From positions 1 through 33,008 of the forward strand of contig NZ_FXUF01000024.1 in assembly GCF_900182905.1 (NCBI RefSeq): a stretch of DNA of 33,008 nucleotides. Reading direction: 5' to 3'. The notes beneath the pieces were generated by a model. It had not been told where the DNA came from. It saw only the letters and a program-made list of their open reading frames with translations, and made no database searches. This document shows, piece by piece, positions 1 through 8,954 of this stretch. Every line of letters starts with the position of its first letter. The first letter of the stretch is position 1. A program made the translations under genes and the position numbers. Source of the DNA: Anoxynatronum buryatiense. GTDB lineage: Bacteria > Bacillota > Clostridia > Peptostreptococcales > Tindalliaceae.

Positions 1-3000
1 TGAAGATCACCGCGCCGCTGTTGGTGTCGTAAGCGGAATGGGCCAGTCGGGTGGTGTTGCCTTCTTTGTCCACATGCACTGCGTACAGGCCGCCCACGGC
101 TTCACCGTTTGCTGGTGTGTAGGGAATTGATACCGTTGCGATGCCACCATTAAAGCTGATGATGGTCCCCCTTCCATCATTCACGGTGATGTCATACACC
201 GGTCTTGTGCCAGTGATCTTTGTTGCTTCCTCTGAAAGGGCTGTCTGGGGTGTGATGCGAATGATGATATTGCCCGTGCGCTGCTTTCTGATTTCAGCCA
301 GCGCTTTTTTGTCAAAGCTTACCTTCACAGGGGCACCGCTGATTTCCAGACTGCTGATTTCTGCGTTCACAAGGCTGTCCAGTGAACTGGCGGTAAGGGT
401 GGCGCTCAGGGAAGTGGCCCCCTTTGGCATGGTGATGTCCAGTGCCACTGCAAGTCCGTTTTCTGTCTTGTTCTGACGCGTTGCTTCCGCCTGTGCCCTG
501 GCAATGGCATCGGTCACCCTTTGATCCGGGATGGCGGCACTGGCCCCTCCATTTTGCCCTGGTGTGGCCGTGACAGGAACCCTTTCGGTCACCGGCTGGT
601 TGGGCGTTTTCGCCGGTGTTGTGGCTGGTGTTGGAACACGGCTGCCCCCAGAGGAAGAACCGCCGGAGGAACCACCTGATGACCCACCAGAAGAGCCGCC
701 GTCTGAGGAACCACCGGAGGATGACGCGCTGACGGTCAACGTGCCATTGACAACAGCCCCAAGGATGTAGTGACGGGCTGCCTCAGCCGTAAGCACGGGT
801 TCGCTCACTGTGATGGGATAGCTGCCCACTGTTTTGCCGTCGGTGGTGGTGGCGGCAGTGGCAGGGGTTGTGAAAATACTGGCGGCTGTGTCTCTCGCTG
901 CCATGCCTGTATAGCTGACGGTGAAGCTGGGCAGGGTGCCCCCCGCTGTCATGCTTTTGTCATCGGCGGTGATGATGATGGTTGCCCTGGCAACTTCAAA
1001 GGAGACAGTGACAGCACCCATATAGGTTGGATGGCTGTCGGGCACCTTGAAAGTGACGGCATAATCACCTGCCACCACTGGTGCTGTGGTGCTGTGATAG
1101 GTGGTACCGTTTCGCCCTGTGTAAGTGATTTCATAAGCACCGGTGTAGCTGCTGGTGGGTGTGCCTGTATAGCCCCCATGGGCGGTGCCATTGTAAGTGC
1201 CGTTCTGTCCTGCAACGCCGGTAATGGTCACCGGTGTTTTGTCTGTGTAGTTCACGGTGACGGTGATCAGGCTGTCGGCATAATTACCCATGCCTGTCAC
1301 ACTGACGGTGACAACGTCTGCAGCGCTGTTACCGGTATTGTCGGCCACCAAAGTCAACAGGCCGTTTGCGTTCACCGCTGCACTGGTCAGGCCGTTATAC
1401 CCGGGGCCGCTGGTGACTGCAAACGCTGGGGTGGCTCCCAGATTCTCAGGGTAGCTGCTGAGCTGGGTGAGATCCAGTTCGGTCTTGTAGTTGGCCTGAT
1501 GCTTCACCATGGCAGCGGTGCCTGTCAGGCTGAAATCCGCTGCTCTGGTGATCTGAACCGATGAAGCAACTGGTGCGGTTGGCTGGGTCACCAGGTAGTT
1601 GCCGGCTGCCATGCCTGTTAAGGTCATCGGGGTGGAAAGGGCGAGGGCCTCGTAGGTGCCGGCATCTGGGCTGCTGAGGGTACCGGTGAGGGTGGAGGTG
1701 TCCACGCTCACTTTTCCATTGTCATCTGGGACGATTCCGCTTAGGGTTACACCTGTGATGCTCACCTGCTTCGTATTGTTAAAGGGTCTGCCAGTGGCAG
1801 TGACCGCCGCTACGGTGAGTGGTGCTTTGGCGATGGTGTAGGTCATGCCTGTGGTTTGGCTGACGGTGCCTGAGTAACTGCCATCGGCCACTGCGGCGAC
1901 TGTCACGGTAACGGTGCCTGCGTTTGTACGGTTGCCTTCTCCCCCATTGGAGTTGGAGTAGCTGACTTGATACTGGCTGGCGCTGAGGGTTTCTCCCGCC
2001 AGGGTCACTGTCACTGTGGGGGTTTTTTCTGTGCCGTCATAGGTGAAGTGATCCCCGTCGGTGATGGTCACCGTGGCACCGGTAATGGGTATTTTGAGGG
2101 TGGTGAAGGTGACTGCCTCCACATCAGAGTAGTCGTCACCCTCCCTGGCTGTCAGGTAGTAGGTGTAGGTGGTTGCTCCCGACAGGTTGGTCAGGGTGAT
2201 GGGGTCCGCTTCGCCGGAGGCCGCCATGCTCTGCACCCCAGCAGCACCTGCCACCTGGCTGCCTTCTGTAAGGGCTGTGCTGCTGGCCACATAGTAGATG
2301 GTACTGCCTGCATTCGCTGTTGCATGCAGGGTGGCACCAGTGCTGGTAACCGTTCCTTCTGACACCGCAAAGGGAATGTTCCTTTTCAGTGTGTTGGGGC
2401 CGGCGGGAGTGATGGTCCCCTGATAGGCAATGCCGTTAAAGGCGGCTGTGGTTGCATTTTCGCTGCTTGCCGGCAAAAACAAATGCAACAGGCCACTGGC
2501 ATCGGTATTCACATGGTCAAACCCATAACTGCCGCCTGTAACAGATGCATTGGTGACTGGTGACGAAACTCCGTAAATCCCCCCCACCTGTGCCTGCGTG
2601 TAATAGACGGCTTCGCTGCTGCTGTTGGTGGGTGTGATGCCATTGATGGTGGGCTTTCCCCCTGAAGTGGTGCTGATGGTTCCGCCGGTAATGGTCAGTG
2701 AGCCGCCGTTTCCGTCATCTCCACGACCAATCCTTCCAGATACGGCCACTGTTCCGCCGGAGATGGTGATAGGAGGACTGGTGCCCTGCCATCCGCCGCC
2801 AATGGCGGCACTTCTGTTTGATGTTGCTGCCGTCACCTTGCCGCCGGAGATGGTAATGACTCCTCCGCCTTTGGATTTAAAGCCGCCGCCAAAAGCGGCC
2901 CCGCTCCATGTTCCAGTGCTTGTCGCCGATACAGTTCCGCCACTGATATGGATGGTCGGAGAAGTACCGCTTTCGCTTCCCCCAATGGCAGCACCGCTAT

Positions 3001-6000
3001 TGCTGGTGGCAGCATTGACCGTTCCCCCAGAAATGTGAATACTGCCGGGATGATCCCCCTCATATCTGTAACTGCTGCCCATGGCCGGTCCTGTTTGACC
3101 GGAGACAGTGATGGTTCCGCTCTCAATCTCAATTGTTCCGGCGCCTTCTATTATGGTATCCGCTCCAAGCCCGCTATAATGATAGAATCCTCCAATGCCC
3201 GTGCCTAATCTGGAAGGGTTTTTCACCTCTAAGCTGCCGTTTCCAGTGATTCGAAGGGCTGAACCTTCGCCTGCACGAATGCCCATATAGCGGGCGCCCG
3301 CAGTGCCCGCGTCACCGCCGCCGCAATCAATGGTGTTGGCTCCCGATAGATCCAGCTGTGCCTTGGCTGTTTGCAGGTCAATGGCCTTTCCCTGGGACGC
3401 CATGTTGACGCCACTGAGCTTCACCTTGACAAAGGCTGATGTGTTCTGGAAAACAATTTGATTGGTTGTGACGGTATCGTTATTTGACTGGATGATCTCA
3501 TATTCATTCTCGTAATACTGCCCGGTTACAGTGACTTCACTCTCCCCTTCATTGGGGGTATGGGTAATACTCAGCTTTCCGCCGTTATCTGCAAAGGTGA
3601 TGTTTCCATAAGAAAGATCCAGCGGACCTGAAAGCTGTTCTGTTACCAGGGTATCGTGCATGATAATCGTGGTTCCGTCCCCGGAAGCCTTAATTGTCTG
3701 GTCACTCTTACTGATTTCATTCCCGTCATTAAGACTGGCTACTGTGACAGACACCGTCGTTCCTGCGCCAGCAGACATCCATGCAGTTATTTTCCCAGCA
3801 CCTTCCCGCTGCTGTGTCACCTTTCCGTCACAGACAAACTGCACCACACCACTTGCAGCATCCGCATTCAGAGGAGTTCCGTTCCGCTGTGCCGATACCA
3901 AGACGCCGGTGATATCATCGGTGATCGCCGTATCATAGAACCACAGATACACGGGGTACAGTTTTTCTCCGACTTCCACAGGAACGCCACTCACCCAGCT
4001 TCCCGTCCAAGCATAACCGTTTCCTGATATCGTTACGGCTTCCGTTGCAGAAAGGGGATCCCCCCCCACCACAAGGGTGCTTGAAAGGGTCCCCACGTAG
4101 TTTTCACTTAGGTGAATGCTTCCCTGATAAGTTCTTCCGCCGATGGTGTAGGTGGCATTTTCGATGGAACCAGTGAGCCTTCCGTCATAAATCGTCACAG
4201 ATAGTGGGTAGGTGCTGACGCCCCCAACGGCAGGTGCAATCACGCCATTTTTCATTGTAATGGCGGCACTACTCCCAATGGAAACCGCTCCACCAGCATT
4301 GGTGGAGTATGAATGGACTCCACCGTACCCAATATGACCATCAACTGTTACGGCGCCTCCGTTAATGGCAATGGTTCCGCAGGACAGCGCACCGACGGGT
4401 AACCCGTTAAATCCAGAACCGATGGCGGCACCATCTGAACCACGGGTCGCTGACACGATGCCACCTTCGATGGTAATGCTCTCAACGCGACCGCTGTGCC
4501 CACCGCCAATACCTGCGGCACTTGCCCCGCCGGTAGCTGTGACCCTTCCGCCGGAAATGGTGATGGTACCGGTGGTGCTCTCCACCGATCCGCCGATGCC
4601 GGCAGCGCCCAGAATGTAACCCCCATAGTTGACTGCGCCGCCCTTTGCGATAATGGTCCCTCCGGCAATGTGGATGGTGCCCACCGACTGAATGGAGCCA
4701 TTTGGATAAGTTGGCGTCCATTGATTGCCAACGGCACCGATTCCGGCACCGCCCCCATAACTGTTACCGCCGGTGGCTGTCAGGGTGCCGGTGCTCGCTG
4801 CCGTGATGTTCAGCGTGCAGCCCTGGGGCACGTCAATGCCTGCACCGCCGTAAGCACCGGTGAGTGCATTGGTTCCTTTGAGGGTGAGGTTCAATGTCGC
4901 ACCATTTTTCAGGGTAATGCCCGACATATTTCCGCCATGACCAGTCATCGTAATGCTTAAATCCTCGATGGTCAGGTTCACTGTTACCCCATCGATGGTC
5001 AGCTGTTCGGCTGTATTCGATACGGCTCCTGTAATGGTGGCATTGTCATAGGTGCTTAGGTTGCTGCTGTTGATGGTCAGTGGGCCTGTTGAAATGTCGT
5101 AAACACTGCCGCCACCCAGCAAAATCACTGTGTACACGGAAAAATGTGCCGCAGGGGCTTCCAGTGTGCCTGCTTCGTGATCCACAGTGGTTTCCAGTGC
5201 CTGTGCCTGCTGGAGGGTGTCATCCAGGTGGAAGACTTTCAGCTGTGTGGCGGTGTCTTTTTCTGGTGTCTCCGGCATTTGGGCAAAGGAAACCCTGACT
5301 TCGCCTTTGCTGGTATCGGGCTGAAGCTGGTTGCCGTCTTCATCTGTGATGGTGATATCAAAGGAAACCAGTTGGGCCACCTTTGTTGCGGCGTGCTGTG
5401 CCTGTACCTCTCTGGTGACGGCTTCCTCTATTTTTTCTTTTTCTGCCGGGCTGGTTACTTTCCTGGCATGAAGCACTGCGCCTTCTGGAAACACGTCTTT
5501 TTCTGCCTTGACGGTGATTTCGATGCCGTCGATGGTCTTGGTTTGATAAAAGGCCCAGTTTTCAATGGTTTCTCCCTCGACGATCTCGACTTTAATCTGG
5601 GGCAGCTGTGCACCGGCGGCAAGGTCGTAGCCCTTTGGCAGCACCGGCTCATAGTAAAAAACCCCTCCGGCTTCATGGGAGTGAAAAGTCTTGGAGCTGC
5701 TGGTGGCTGTGTTGATGTGCCAGGTGATGCCTGTCAGTGTTCTTTTTTCTGAAAGGTTTTCTTCGTTTTTTCGCTGCTCTGTGTCGCCATTGTCCAAGGC
5801 TGAACTGCCGGCACCCTCTTGTGGTGATTCTCCCTGGTTTTCTGAATCCGCTGCTTCTGCTGCTTCTGTTGCTTCTGTTGCAAGGGTTTCTCCCAGGTGC
5901 CCTTCTTCAGACCTGCGGTTCTCCGGCGCTGCTGAAGAAACACTGGACGCTGCTGAATAGACACTGATGGTCACACTCAGTTGTTCCGGCAGGTCTATCA

Positions 6001-6253
6001 GCGATTCTGCTGCGCCCACGGTCAACCGCTGCATGGCCGTCTCCCCAGGCAGCTTGGCAAAGGCGGTGATCGTTGCCGGTTCGTGTGCCGCTGCAAAAAC
6101 GCCGGTGCTTGTGAATGGGTTCAGCATCAGCATCGCCAGGGTCAGTGCTACGCCTCTCGTTGCTTTTTTTCTGATGGCAATGCCTTCCATGAACCTCACC
6201 ATCTCTTCCACCAATGTTTTGATGATTCTTGCAAGTCTCCTATCAATTTTCAT
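1..6253 (-). CDS. Giant secreted surface protein (beta-helix and MBG/YDG domains), 3' end outside window
   Basis: The reading frame is open from an ATG at 6253 to the window edge, about 2084 codons with no stop. AAGGAGG lies 10 nt before the ATG. Residues 1-56 form a long basic N-region plus hydrophobic core, a Sec signal ending near GVFA. A Thr/Glu/Ala-rich stretch follows. Residues ~380-690 and ~880-1220 are Thr/Ser/Gly-rich repeats with recurring AGIGGG-like and ISGGTV-like strands, typical of right-handed beta-helix or Cthe_2159-type carbohydrate-binding modules. Residues ~1390-1840 carry MBG/YDG-like repeats (TYNGTAH, ITADDKSMTAGG). A SSGG linker (~1840-1870) leads to a C-terminal domain resembling the segment that precedes SLH modules in S-layer-associated proteins, so SLH anchoring past the edge is my inference. 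Likely role: cell-surface adhesion or glycan binding. No catalytic motif was seen. Confidence 0.85.
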   Translation of the reverse strand, partial: MKIDRRLARIIKTLVEEMVRFMEGIAIRKKATRGVALTLAMLMLNPFTSTGVFAAAHEPATITAFAKLPGETAMQRLTVGAAESLIDLPEQLSVTISVYSAASSVSSAAPENRRSEEGHLGETLATEATEAAEAADSENQGESPQEGAGSSALDNGDTEQRKNEENLSEKRTLTGITWHINTATSSSKTFHSHEAGGVFYYEPVLPKGYDLAAGAQLPQIKVEIVEGETIENWAFYQTKTIDGIEITVKAEKDVFPEGAVLHARKVTSPAEKEKIEEAVTREVQAQHAATKVAQLVSFDITITDEDGNQLQPDTSKGEVRVSFAQMPETPEKDTATQLKVFHLDDTLQQAQALETTVDHEAGTLEAPAAHFSVYTVILLGGGSVYDISTGPLTINSSNLSTYDNATITGAVSNTAEQLTIDGVTVNLTIEDLSITMTGHGGNMSGITLKNGATLNLTLKGTNALTGAYGGAGIDVPQGCTLNITAASTGTLTATGGNSYGGGAGIGAVGNQWTPTYPNGSIQSVGTIHIAGGTIIAKGGAVNYGGYILGAAGIGGSVESTTGTITISGGRVTATGGASAAGIGGGHSGRVESITIEGGIVSATRGSDGAAIGSGFNGLPVGALSCGTIAINGGAVTVDGHIGYGGVHSYSTNAGGAVSIGSSAAITMKNGVIAPAVGGVSTYPLSVTIYDGRLTGSIENATYTIGGRTYQGSIHLSENYVGTLSSTLVVGGDPLSATEAVTISGNGYAWTGSWVSGVPVEVGEKLYPVYLWFYDTAITDDITGVLVSAQRNGTPLNADAASGVVQFVCDGKVTQQREGAGKITAWMSAGAGTTVSVTVASLNDGNEISKSDQTIKASGDGTTIIMHDTLVTEQLSGPLDLSYGNITFADNGGKLSITHTPNEGESEVTVTGQYYENEYEIIQSNNDTVTTNQIVFQNTSAFVKVKLSGVNMASQGKAIDLQTAKAQLDLSGANTIDCGGGDAGTAGARYMGIRAGEGSALRITGNGSLEVKNPSRLGTGIGGFYHYSGLGADTIIEGAGTIEIESGTITVSGQTGPAMGSSYRYEGDHPGSIHISGGTVNAATSNSGAAIGGSESGTSPTIHISGGTVSATSTGTWSGAAFGGGFKSKGGGVITISGGKVTAATSNRSAAIGGGWQGTSPPITISGGTVAVSGRIGRGDDGNGGSLTITGGTISTTSGGKPTINGITPTNSSSEAVYYTQAQVGGIYGVSSPVTNASVTGGSYGFDHVNTDASGLLHLFLPASSENATTAAFNGIAYQGTITPAGPNTLKRNIPFAVSEGTVTSTGATLHATANAGSTIYYVASSTALTEGSQVAGAAGVQSMAASGEADPITLTNLSGATTYTYYLTAREGDDYSDVEAVTFTTLKIPITGATVTITDGDHFTYDGTEKTPTVTVTLAGETLSASQYQVSYSNSNGGEGNRTNAGTVTVTVAAVADGSYSGTVSQTTGMTYTIAKAPLTVAAVTATGRPFNNTKQVSITGVTLSGIVPDDNGKVSVDTSTLTGTLSSPDAGTYEALALSTPMTLTGMAAGNYLVTQPTAPVASSVQITRAADFSLTGTAAMVKHQANYKTELDLTQLSSYPENLGATPAFAVTSGPGYNGLTSAAVNANGLLTLVADNTGNSAADVVTVSVTGMGNYADSLITVTVNYTDKTPVTITGVAGQNGTYNGTAHGGYTGTPTSSYTGAYEITYTGRNGTTYHSTTAPVVAGDYAVTFKVPDSHPTYMGAVTVSFEVARATIIITADDKSMTAGGTLPSFTVSYTGMAARDTAASIFTTPATAATTTDGKTVGSYPITVSEPVLTAEAARHYILGAVVNGTLTVSASSSGGSSDGGSSGGSSGGSSGGSSSGGSRVPTPATTPAKTPNQPVTERVPVTATPGQNGGASAAIPDQRVTDAIARAQAEATRQNKTENGLAVALDITMPKGATSLSATLTASSLDSLVNAEISSLEISGAPVKVSFDKKALAEIRKQRTGNIIIRITPQTALSEEATKITGTRPVYDITVNDGRGTIISFNGGIATVSIPYTPANGEAVGGLYAVHVDKEGNTTRLAHSAYDTNSGAVIF

Positions 6254-6279
6254 GTGATGAACGCCTCCTTGTTATCATA

Positions 6280-6339
6280 AGCAGGTTGCGCTGCCATGGC
6301 CAAATCCCTTTGTCTTTAACCTCAGCAGGTTAAGCTGCC
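6280..6339. repeat. 28-nt fragment of the dispersed palindromic element, flanked by 16-bp imperfect direct repeats
   Basis: The core at 6296-6323 matches one end of the ~208-bp elements at 7308 and 32389 (shared motif AAATCCCTTTGTCTT, then AACCTC). It is bracketed by AGCAGGTTGCGCTGCC (6280-6295) and AGCAGGTTAAGCTGCC (6324-6339). The block lies in the presumed 5' leader of the giant surface gene, 27-86 nt upstream of its ATG. It may be the scar of an excised element, or a leader element from which larger ones derive. Confidence 0.65.
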
Positions 6340-6389
6340 TTCACGTCTTTCAAGTCGGTACTCATCTTAACAACCTGCCTGTTTCATTT

Positions 6390-6563
6390 CAATGCTTCTT
6401 GCACAAGCGGTCATTTTTTTGCACAAGCGGTTAATGGCGGGAAGAAAAAAACCACCTCACTGTCCTTGACAATGGGGTGGTTTTTGTTATTATTGGTTCG
6501 AACAATCTCATCGATGTAATTGCCAAAGTCTTTACGCACGTCTGTCGCATTGACGGATTGCAT
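6390..6563 (-). pseudogene. Truncated Phd/YefM-family antitoxin remnant
   Basis: AGGGAG stands 8 nt before an ATG at 6563. The 57-codon product begins MQSVNATDVRKDFGNYIDE and continues IVRTN, which fits the N-terminal DNA-binding half of Phd/YefM antitoxins (start, 'ATxxRKxFGxYxDxV' pattern). After about residue 27 the similarity ends, and the frame runs through the hairpin and T-run of a terminator (6447-6485), giving a nonsense VVFFF tail. No toxin gene is adjacent. I read it as a decayed antitoxin whose C-terminus has been replaced by unrelated DNA. It is too short to be sure of the family. Confidence 0.5.
6447..6485 (-). terminator. Rho-independent terminator (works in both directions by symmetry)
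   Basis: AAAAACCACC at 6447-6456 pairs perfectly with GGTGGTTTTT at 6476-6485. Read on the minus strand, the stem is followed by a run of T. It ends the minus-strand transcript carrying the DUF1801 gene and the antitoxin remnant, and separates them from the surface-protein gene. Confidence 0.75.
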
Positions 6564-6732
6564 CTTTCCAGCTCCCTACCTGTCTTTACTATGCCATGAG
6601 CGAGCAGCCCTGTGCAGCGTATACGTTTGTTTCTTACGCTGATTCGGATGTGCTGGGTAGAAGTACCAGTACTTCCTGGCCACCGTCGAATCAAAAGTCT
6701 GCCAGCTTTGTTGGTGACACCAGCCGGCGGAC

Positions 6733-7101
6733 TTATCTCCAATACCTTTTCATGCCTTTTTTTTCTTCCATGTTGTATTCAATCATTTTTTCCAGCAGGT
6801 GGTAGTCCACTTCATCTGTCCATTTAATGCGAAACAGGTTGGGTGTGTGCGTGTAGCCGGCCTTTTGGATATCTTTTTCGAAGTGTTTGATCACTACAGC
6901 TTCGGGAGCCACAGCAATGTTGTTTTTGGCCAGGCTGAATCCCATGATGAAGGTGCCATGGTCACTGAACATGGGTTGGTGCCATTTGATCTCTTCCTGT
7001 AACTGAGGATATTTTTCCCTGATATGGTTCAGTATGGTTTCCATTTTTCCCTTCTTTTCAGGGTCTTCGATGGTGTTTAGGAAATCCTGAAAGGTTTTCA
7101 C
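6733..7101 (-). CDS. DUF1801 domain protein (YdhG-like)
   Basis: A 122-residue soluble protein from a GTG at 7101, with GGGAG about 10 nt upstream. The pattern of an N-terminal FLNTIEDPEKKGKMETIL helix pair, then EIKWHQPMFSDHGTFIMGFSLAKNNIAVAP and a C-terminal LFRIKW...LLEKMI fits the DUF1801 family (some members are annotated as iron chaperone or YdhG). The length is normal for single-domain members. It has no signal peptide or membrane segment, so it is cytoplasmic. The biochemical role of the family is poorly known. The gene stands alone, upstream of the antitoxin remnant on the same strand; nothing around it suggests a pathway. Confidence 0.75.
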   Translation of the reverse strand: MKTFQDFLNTIEDPEKKGKMETILNHIREKYPQLQEEIKWHQPMFSDHGTFIMGFSLAKNNIAVAPEAVVIKHFEKDIQKAGYTHTPNLFRIKWTDEVDYHLLEKMIEYNMEEKKGMKRYWR

Positions 7102-7284
7102 ACAAATCCGCTCCCTTCATGCAGATCATGAAAGACTTTATGTGTCTCGCGACTCTGGTGAGTGGCTTGTAATTGATGGCTTCTTTTGAATCCACTCAAT
7201 CTCATTCTTTCGGCAGAACTTCTTGACGGTAGATTTTCCTTTGATAGTTCTAATACCCAAAATGACAACCTGTAATGAAATAAG
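7102..7284. other. Gene-poor stretch with no supported gene
   Basis: Short overlapping minus-strand frames exist here (one ends ...KPSITSHSPESRDT), but none has a ribosome binding site or a recognisable family. This stretch precedes the DUF1801 gene and presumably holds its promoter. It may contain the worn end of an older gene. Confidence 0.4.
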
Positions 7285-7306
7285 AAAAAAGCAGCCCGAA
7301 GGCTGT
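7285..7306 (-). terminator. Intrinsic terminator downstream of the two-component pair
   Basis: On the minus strand the hairpin CAGCC-TTCG-GGCTG is followed directly by TTTTTT. The very stable TTCG loop and the T-run make a good terminator. It sits beyond the palindromic element, about 270 bp after the response regulator stop, so read-through transcripts would include the element. Confidence 0.7.
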
Positions 7307-7307
7307 C

Positions 7308-7515
7308 CCAGACTGTAGACAAAATAAGCTGAAGACAAGGGGTTTGTTAAAGGACAGCCTTGGAAAGCTTGTCAGTGTTTTTCGAAAAGGCGAGAAAACC
7401 GCCAGCGCCTGCTGTTTGAGCGCAGCGAGTTCAGGCGCTGTTTTCGAGACTTTCGACTAAAAACACACAAGATTGGAATCAGCTGGCCTGGCTAAATCCC
7501 TTTGTCTTCAACCTC
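7308..7515. repeat. Dispersed palindromic element, copy 1 (MITE-like, no ORF)
   Basis: About 208 bp nearly identical to 32389-32597. The whole element is an imperfect palindrome. The left end (TGAAGACAAGGGGTTTG) is a degenerate inverse of the right end (AAATCCCTTTGTCTTCA). The inner arms CTTGTCAGTGTTTTTCGAAAA and CGACTAAAAACACACAAG also pair, and the apex is CAGCGCCTG...CAGGCGCTG. Transcribed, it would fold into one long hairpin. It encodes nothing credible. It is probably a miniature inverted-repeat element or a mobile structured extragenic repeat. Confidence 0.8.
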
Positions 7516-7544
7516 CGATGGCAGCCACATTGGACTGCCATCGG
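7515..7544. other. Perfect 10-bp stem-loop at the edge of element copy 1
   Basis: CCGATGGCAG and CTGCCATCGG are perfect inverted repeats around a 10-nt loop. They lie 34 bp past the response-regulator stop on the minus strand, with no T-run. It may act as a 3' mRNA stabilising hairpin or a weak terminator. It also directly abuts the palindromic element. Confidence 0.6.
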
Positions 7545-7577
7545 AAATGATGATATGCCTATTGACGCTGGAAATCA

Positions 7578-8954
7578 TTACTTGCTGATGCCGTGCTTAT
7601 CCATACGATACATTAACGTATGACGGCTGATGCCCAACAGCTGGGCGGATTTGGTTTGATTGTTGCCGGTTTTTTCCAAAGCCTGCAGTATCAGGTTTTT
7701 TTCCAGCTCATCCAAAGAAATGCCTTCTTCCGGCAGCTGTATTCCGCTGTCTTTTTTGGTATCTGAGGTGCCTGAAGTGCCTGTGGTGCCTGGGGTTGGC
7801 AAGTCCACCTCCTGAACGTCGTCTGTTGGAGACAAAATCACCAGGCGCTCAATATAGTTTTCAAGCTCCCGTACATTGCCTTTCCAGGGATGGTTCACCA
7901 GCTGCGCCATGGCCTTGGGAGAAAGGGTCATCAATTTTCGGCCCATTTCACTGCAAAACGCCTTCATAAAATGGTGCACAAAGCCGGGGATGTCTTCTTT
8001 TCGATCACGCAGGGGTGGTATGTGCAGGGGGATGACGTTGAGCCGGTAATACAGGTCTTCCCGAAAGGTGCCTTCTTCTGTCATTTTTTTCAACTGGCGG
8101 TTGGTAGCCGCAACGACCCGGGCGTCCACAGATACTGTCTCTGATCCGCCTACCCGTTCAATTTCTTTATCCTGCACCACCCTGAGCAGTTTTACCTGCA
8201 TAGATAAACTCAACTCGCCTATTTCATCAAGCAGTATTGTGCCTCCCCGGGCACGTTCAAACTTGCCAATTTTTCGGCTGACGGCCCCGGTAAACGCCCC
8301 TTTTTCGTGGCCAAAAAGCTCGCTCTCGATCAAGGTTTCTGGAATGGCTCCGCAGTTTACCTTGATGAAAGGTTTGTCTCGCCGGGGGCTGTTGTGGTGA
8401 ACTAAGTGGGCAATGATTTCTTTACCTGTGCCACTTTCTCCCTGAATCAATATGGTGGCAGGGGTGGCGGCCACCCGCTCCACCATGGCCATCAGCTCTT
8501 TCATGGGTTGACTGTTGCCAATCACCACGTTGCCGGTTTCAAAGGCGGTGGCTTCTTTCAGGTAGGTGACCTGTTCCTCCAACTCACTGACATGTAGAGC
8601 CTTACGGATTTGAACTTTCAGCTCCTCCACGTCAAAGGGTTTTGACAGGTAGTCCATGGCCCCCCGTTTCATGGCTTCAATAGCGGTTTCCATGGTGCCG
8701 TGGGCGGTGAGCATAAGAACAGAGGTGGTGGTGGTGGTGGTGCTTTCCTTGATTTTTTTCAGCGCCTCCATTCCATCCATCACCGGCATCTTCAGGTCCA
8801 GCAGCATCACATCCGGGCGGTGGCGCTCAAAAGCTTCAATGCCTTCCCGACCGTTGGAAGCCTCGTAAATCACATAGCCTTCCTTCTCCAGGGCCCGGCT
8901 GATGGCCCAGCGCATGTTCTTTTCATCGTCCACGATGAGTATTTTAGGTTTCAT
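7578..8954 (-). CDS. NtrC-family sigma54-dependent response regulator (ZraR/AtoC-like)
   Basis: 458 residues from the ATG at 8954, with GAGGAGG 6 nt upstream; a longer GTG frame from 9026 is less likely. Domains in order: receiver (acid pair D9/D10, phosphoacceptor D53 in LLDLKMP), AAA+ sigma54-activation domain with Walker A GESGTGKE, the GAFTGA loop that contacts sigma54 and an LLDEIGEL Walker B, then a C-terminal Fis-type helix-turn-helix (NQTKSAQLLGISRHTLMYRM). It is a complete activator. It overlaps the end of the kinase gene by 11 bp, so the two are translationally coupled. By context it activates the sigma54 promoter at 10412 on the opposite strand (inference). The signal is unknown; ZraSR-like envelope or metal stress is one possibility. 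Confidence 0.93.
   Translation of the reverse strand: MKPKILIVDDEKNMRWAISRALEKEGYVIYEASNGREGIEAFERHRPDVMLLDLKMPVMDGMEALKKIKESTTTTTTSVLMLTAHGTMETAIEAMKRGAMDYLSKPFDVEELKVQIRKALHVSELEEQVTYLKEATAFETGNVVIGNSQPMKELMAMVERVAATPATILIQGESGTGKEIIAHLVHHNSPRRDKPFIKVNCGAIPETLIESELFGHEKGAFTGAVSRKIGKFERARGGTILLDEIGELSLSMQVKLLRVVQDKEIERVGGSETVSVDARVVAATNRQLKKMTEEGTFREDLYYRLNVIPLHIPPLRDRKEDIPGFVHHFMKAFCSEMGRKLMTLSPKAMAQLVNHPWKGNVRELENYIERLVILSPTDDVQEVDLPTPGTTGTSGTSDTKKDSGIQLPEEGISLDELEKNLILQALEKTGNNQTKSAQLLGISRHTLMYRMDKHGISK

Noticed and set aside
141-5967. Many plus-strand frames of 60-260 codons across the surface-protein region, including one of 264 codons at 770-1564.
   Set aside because: They lie opposite one continuous minus-strand coding frame with strong repeats and a signal peptide, lack ribosome binding sites, and have low-complexity compositions typical of antisense frames.
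6254-6412. A c-di-GMP or other riboswitch in the leader of the surface gene.
   Set aside because: GGTTAAAGACAAAGG and ATGGCAGC look faintly like parts of GEMM RNAs, but the conserved GGGACGCAAAG core and its pairing partners are missing, and the block is better explained by the dispersed repeat.
7515-7544. CRISPR-like or attachment-site interpretation of the hairpins around the palindromic element.
   Set aside because: There are no regularly spaced repeats, no cas genes and no integrase; single hairpins of this kind are common at transcript ends.
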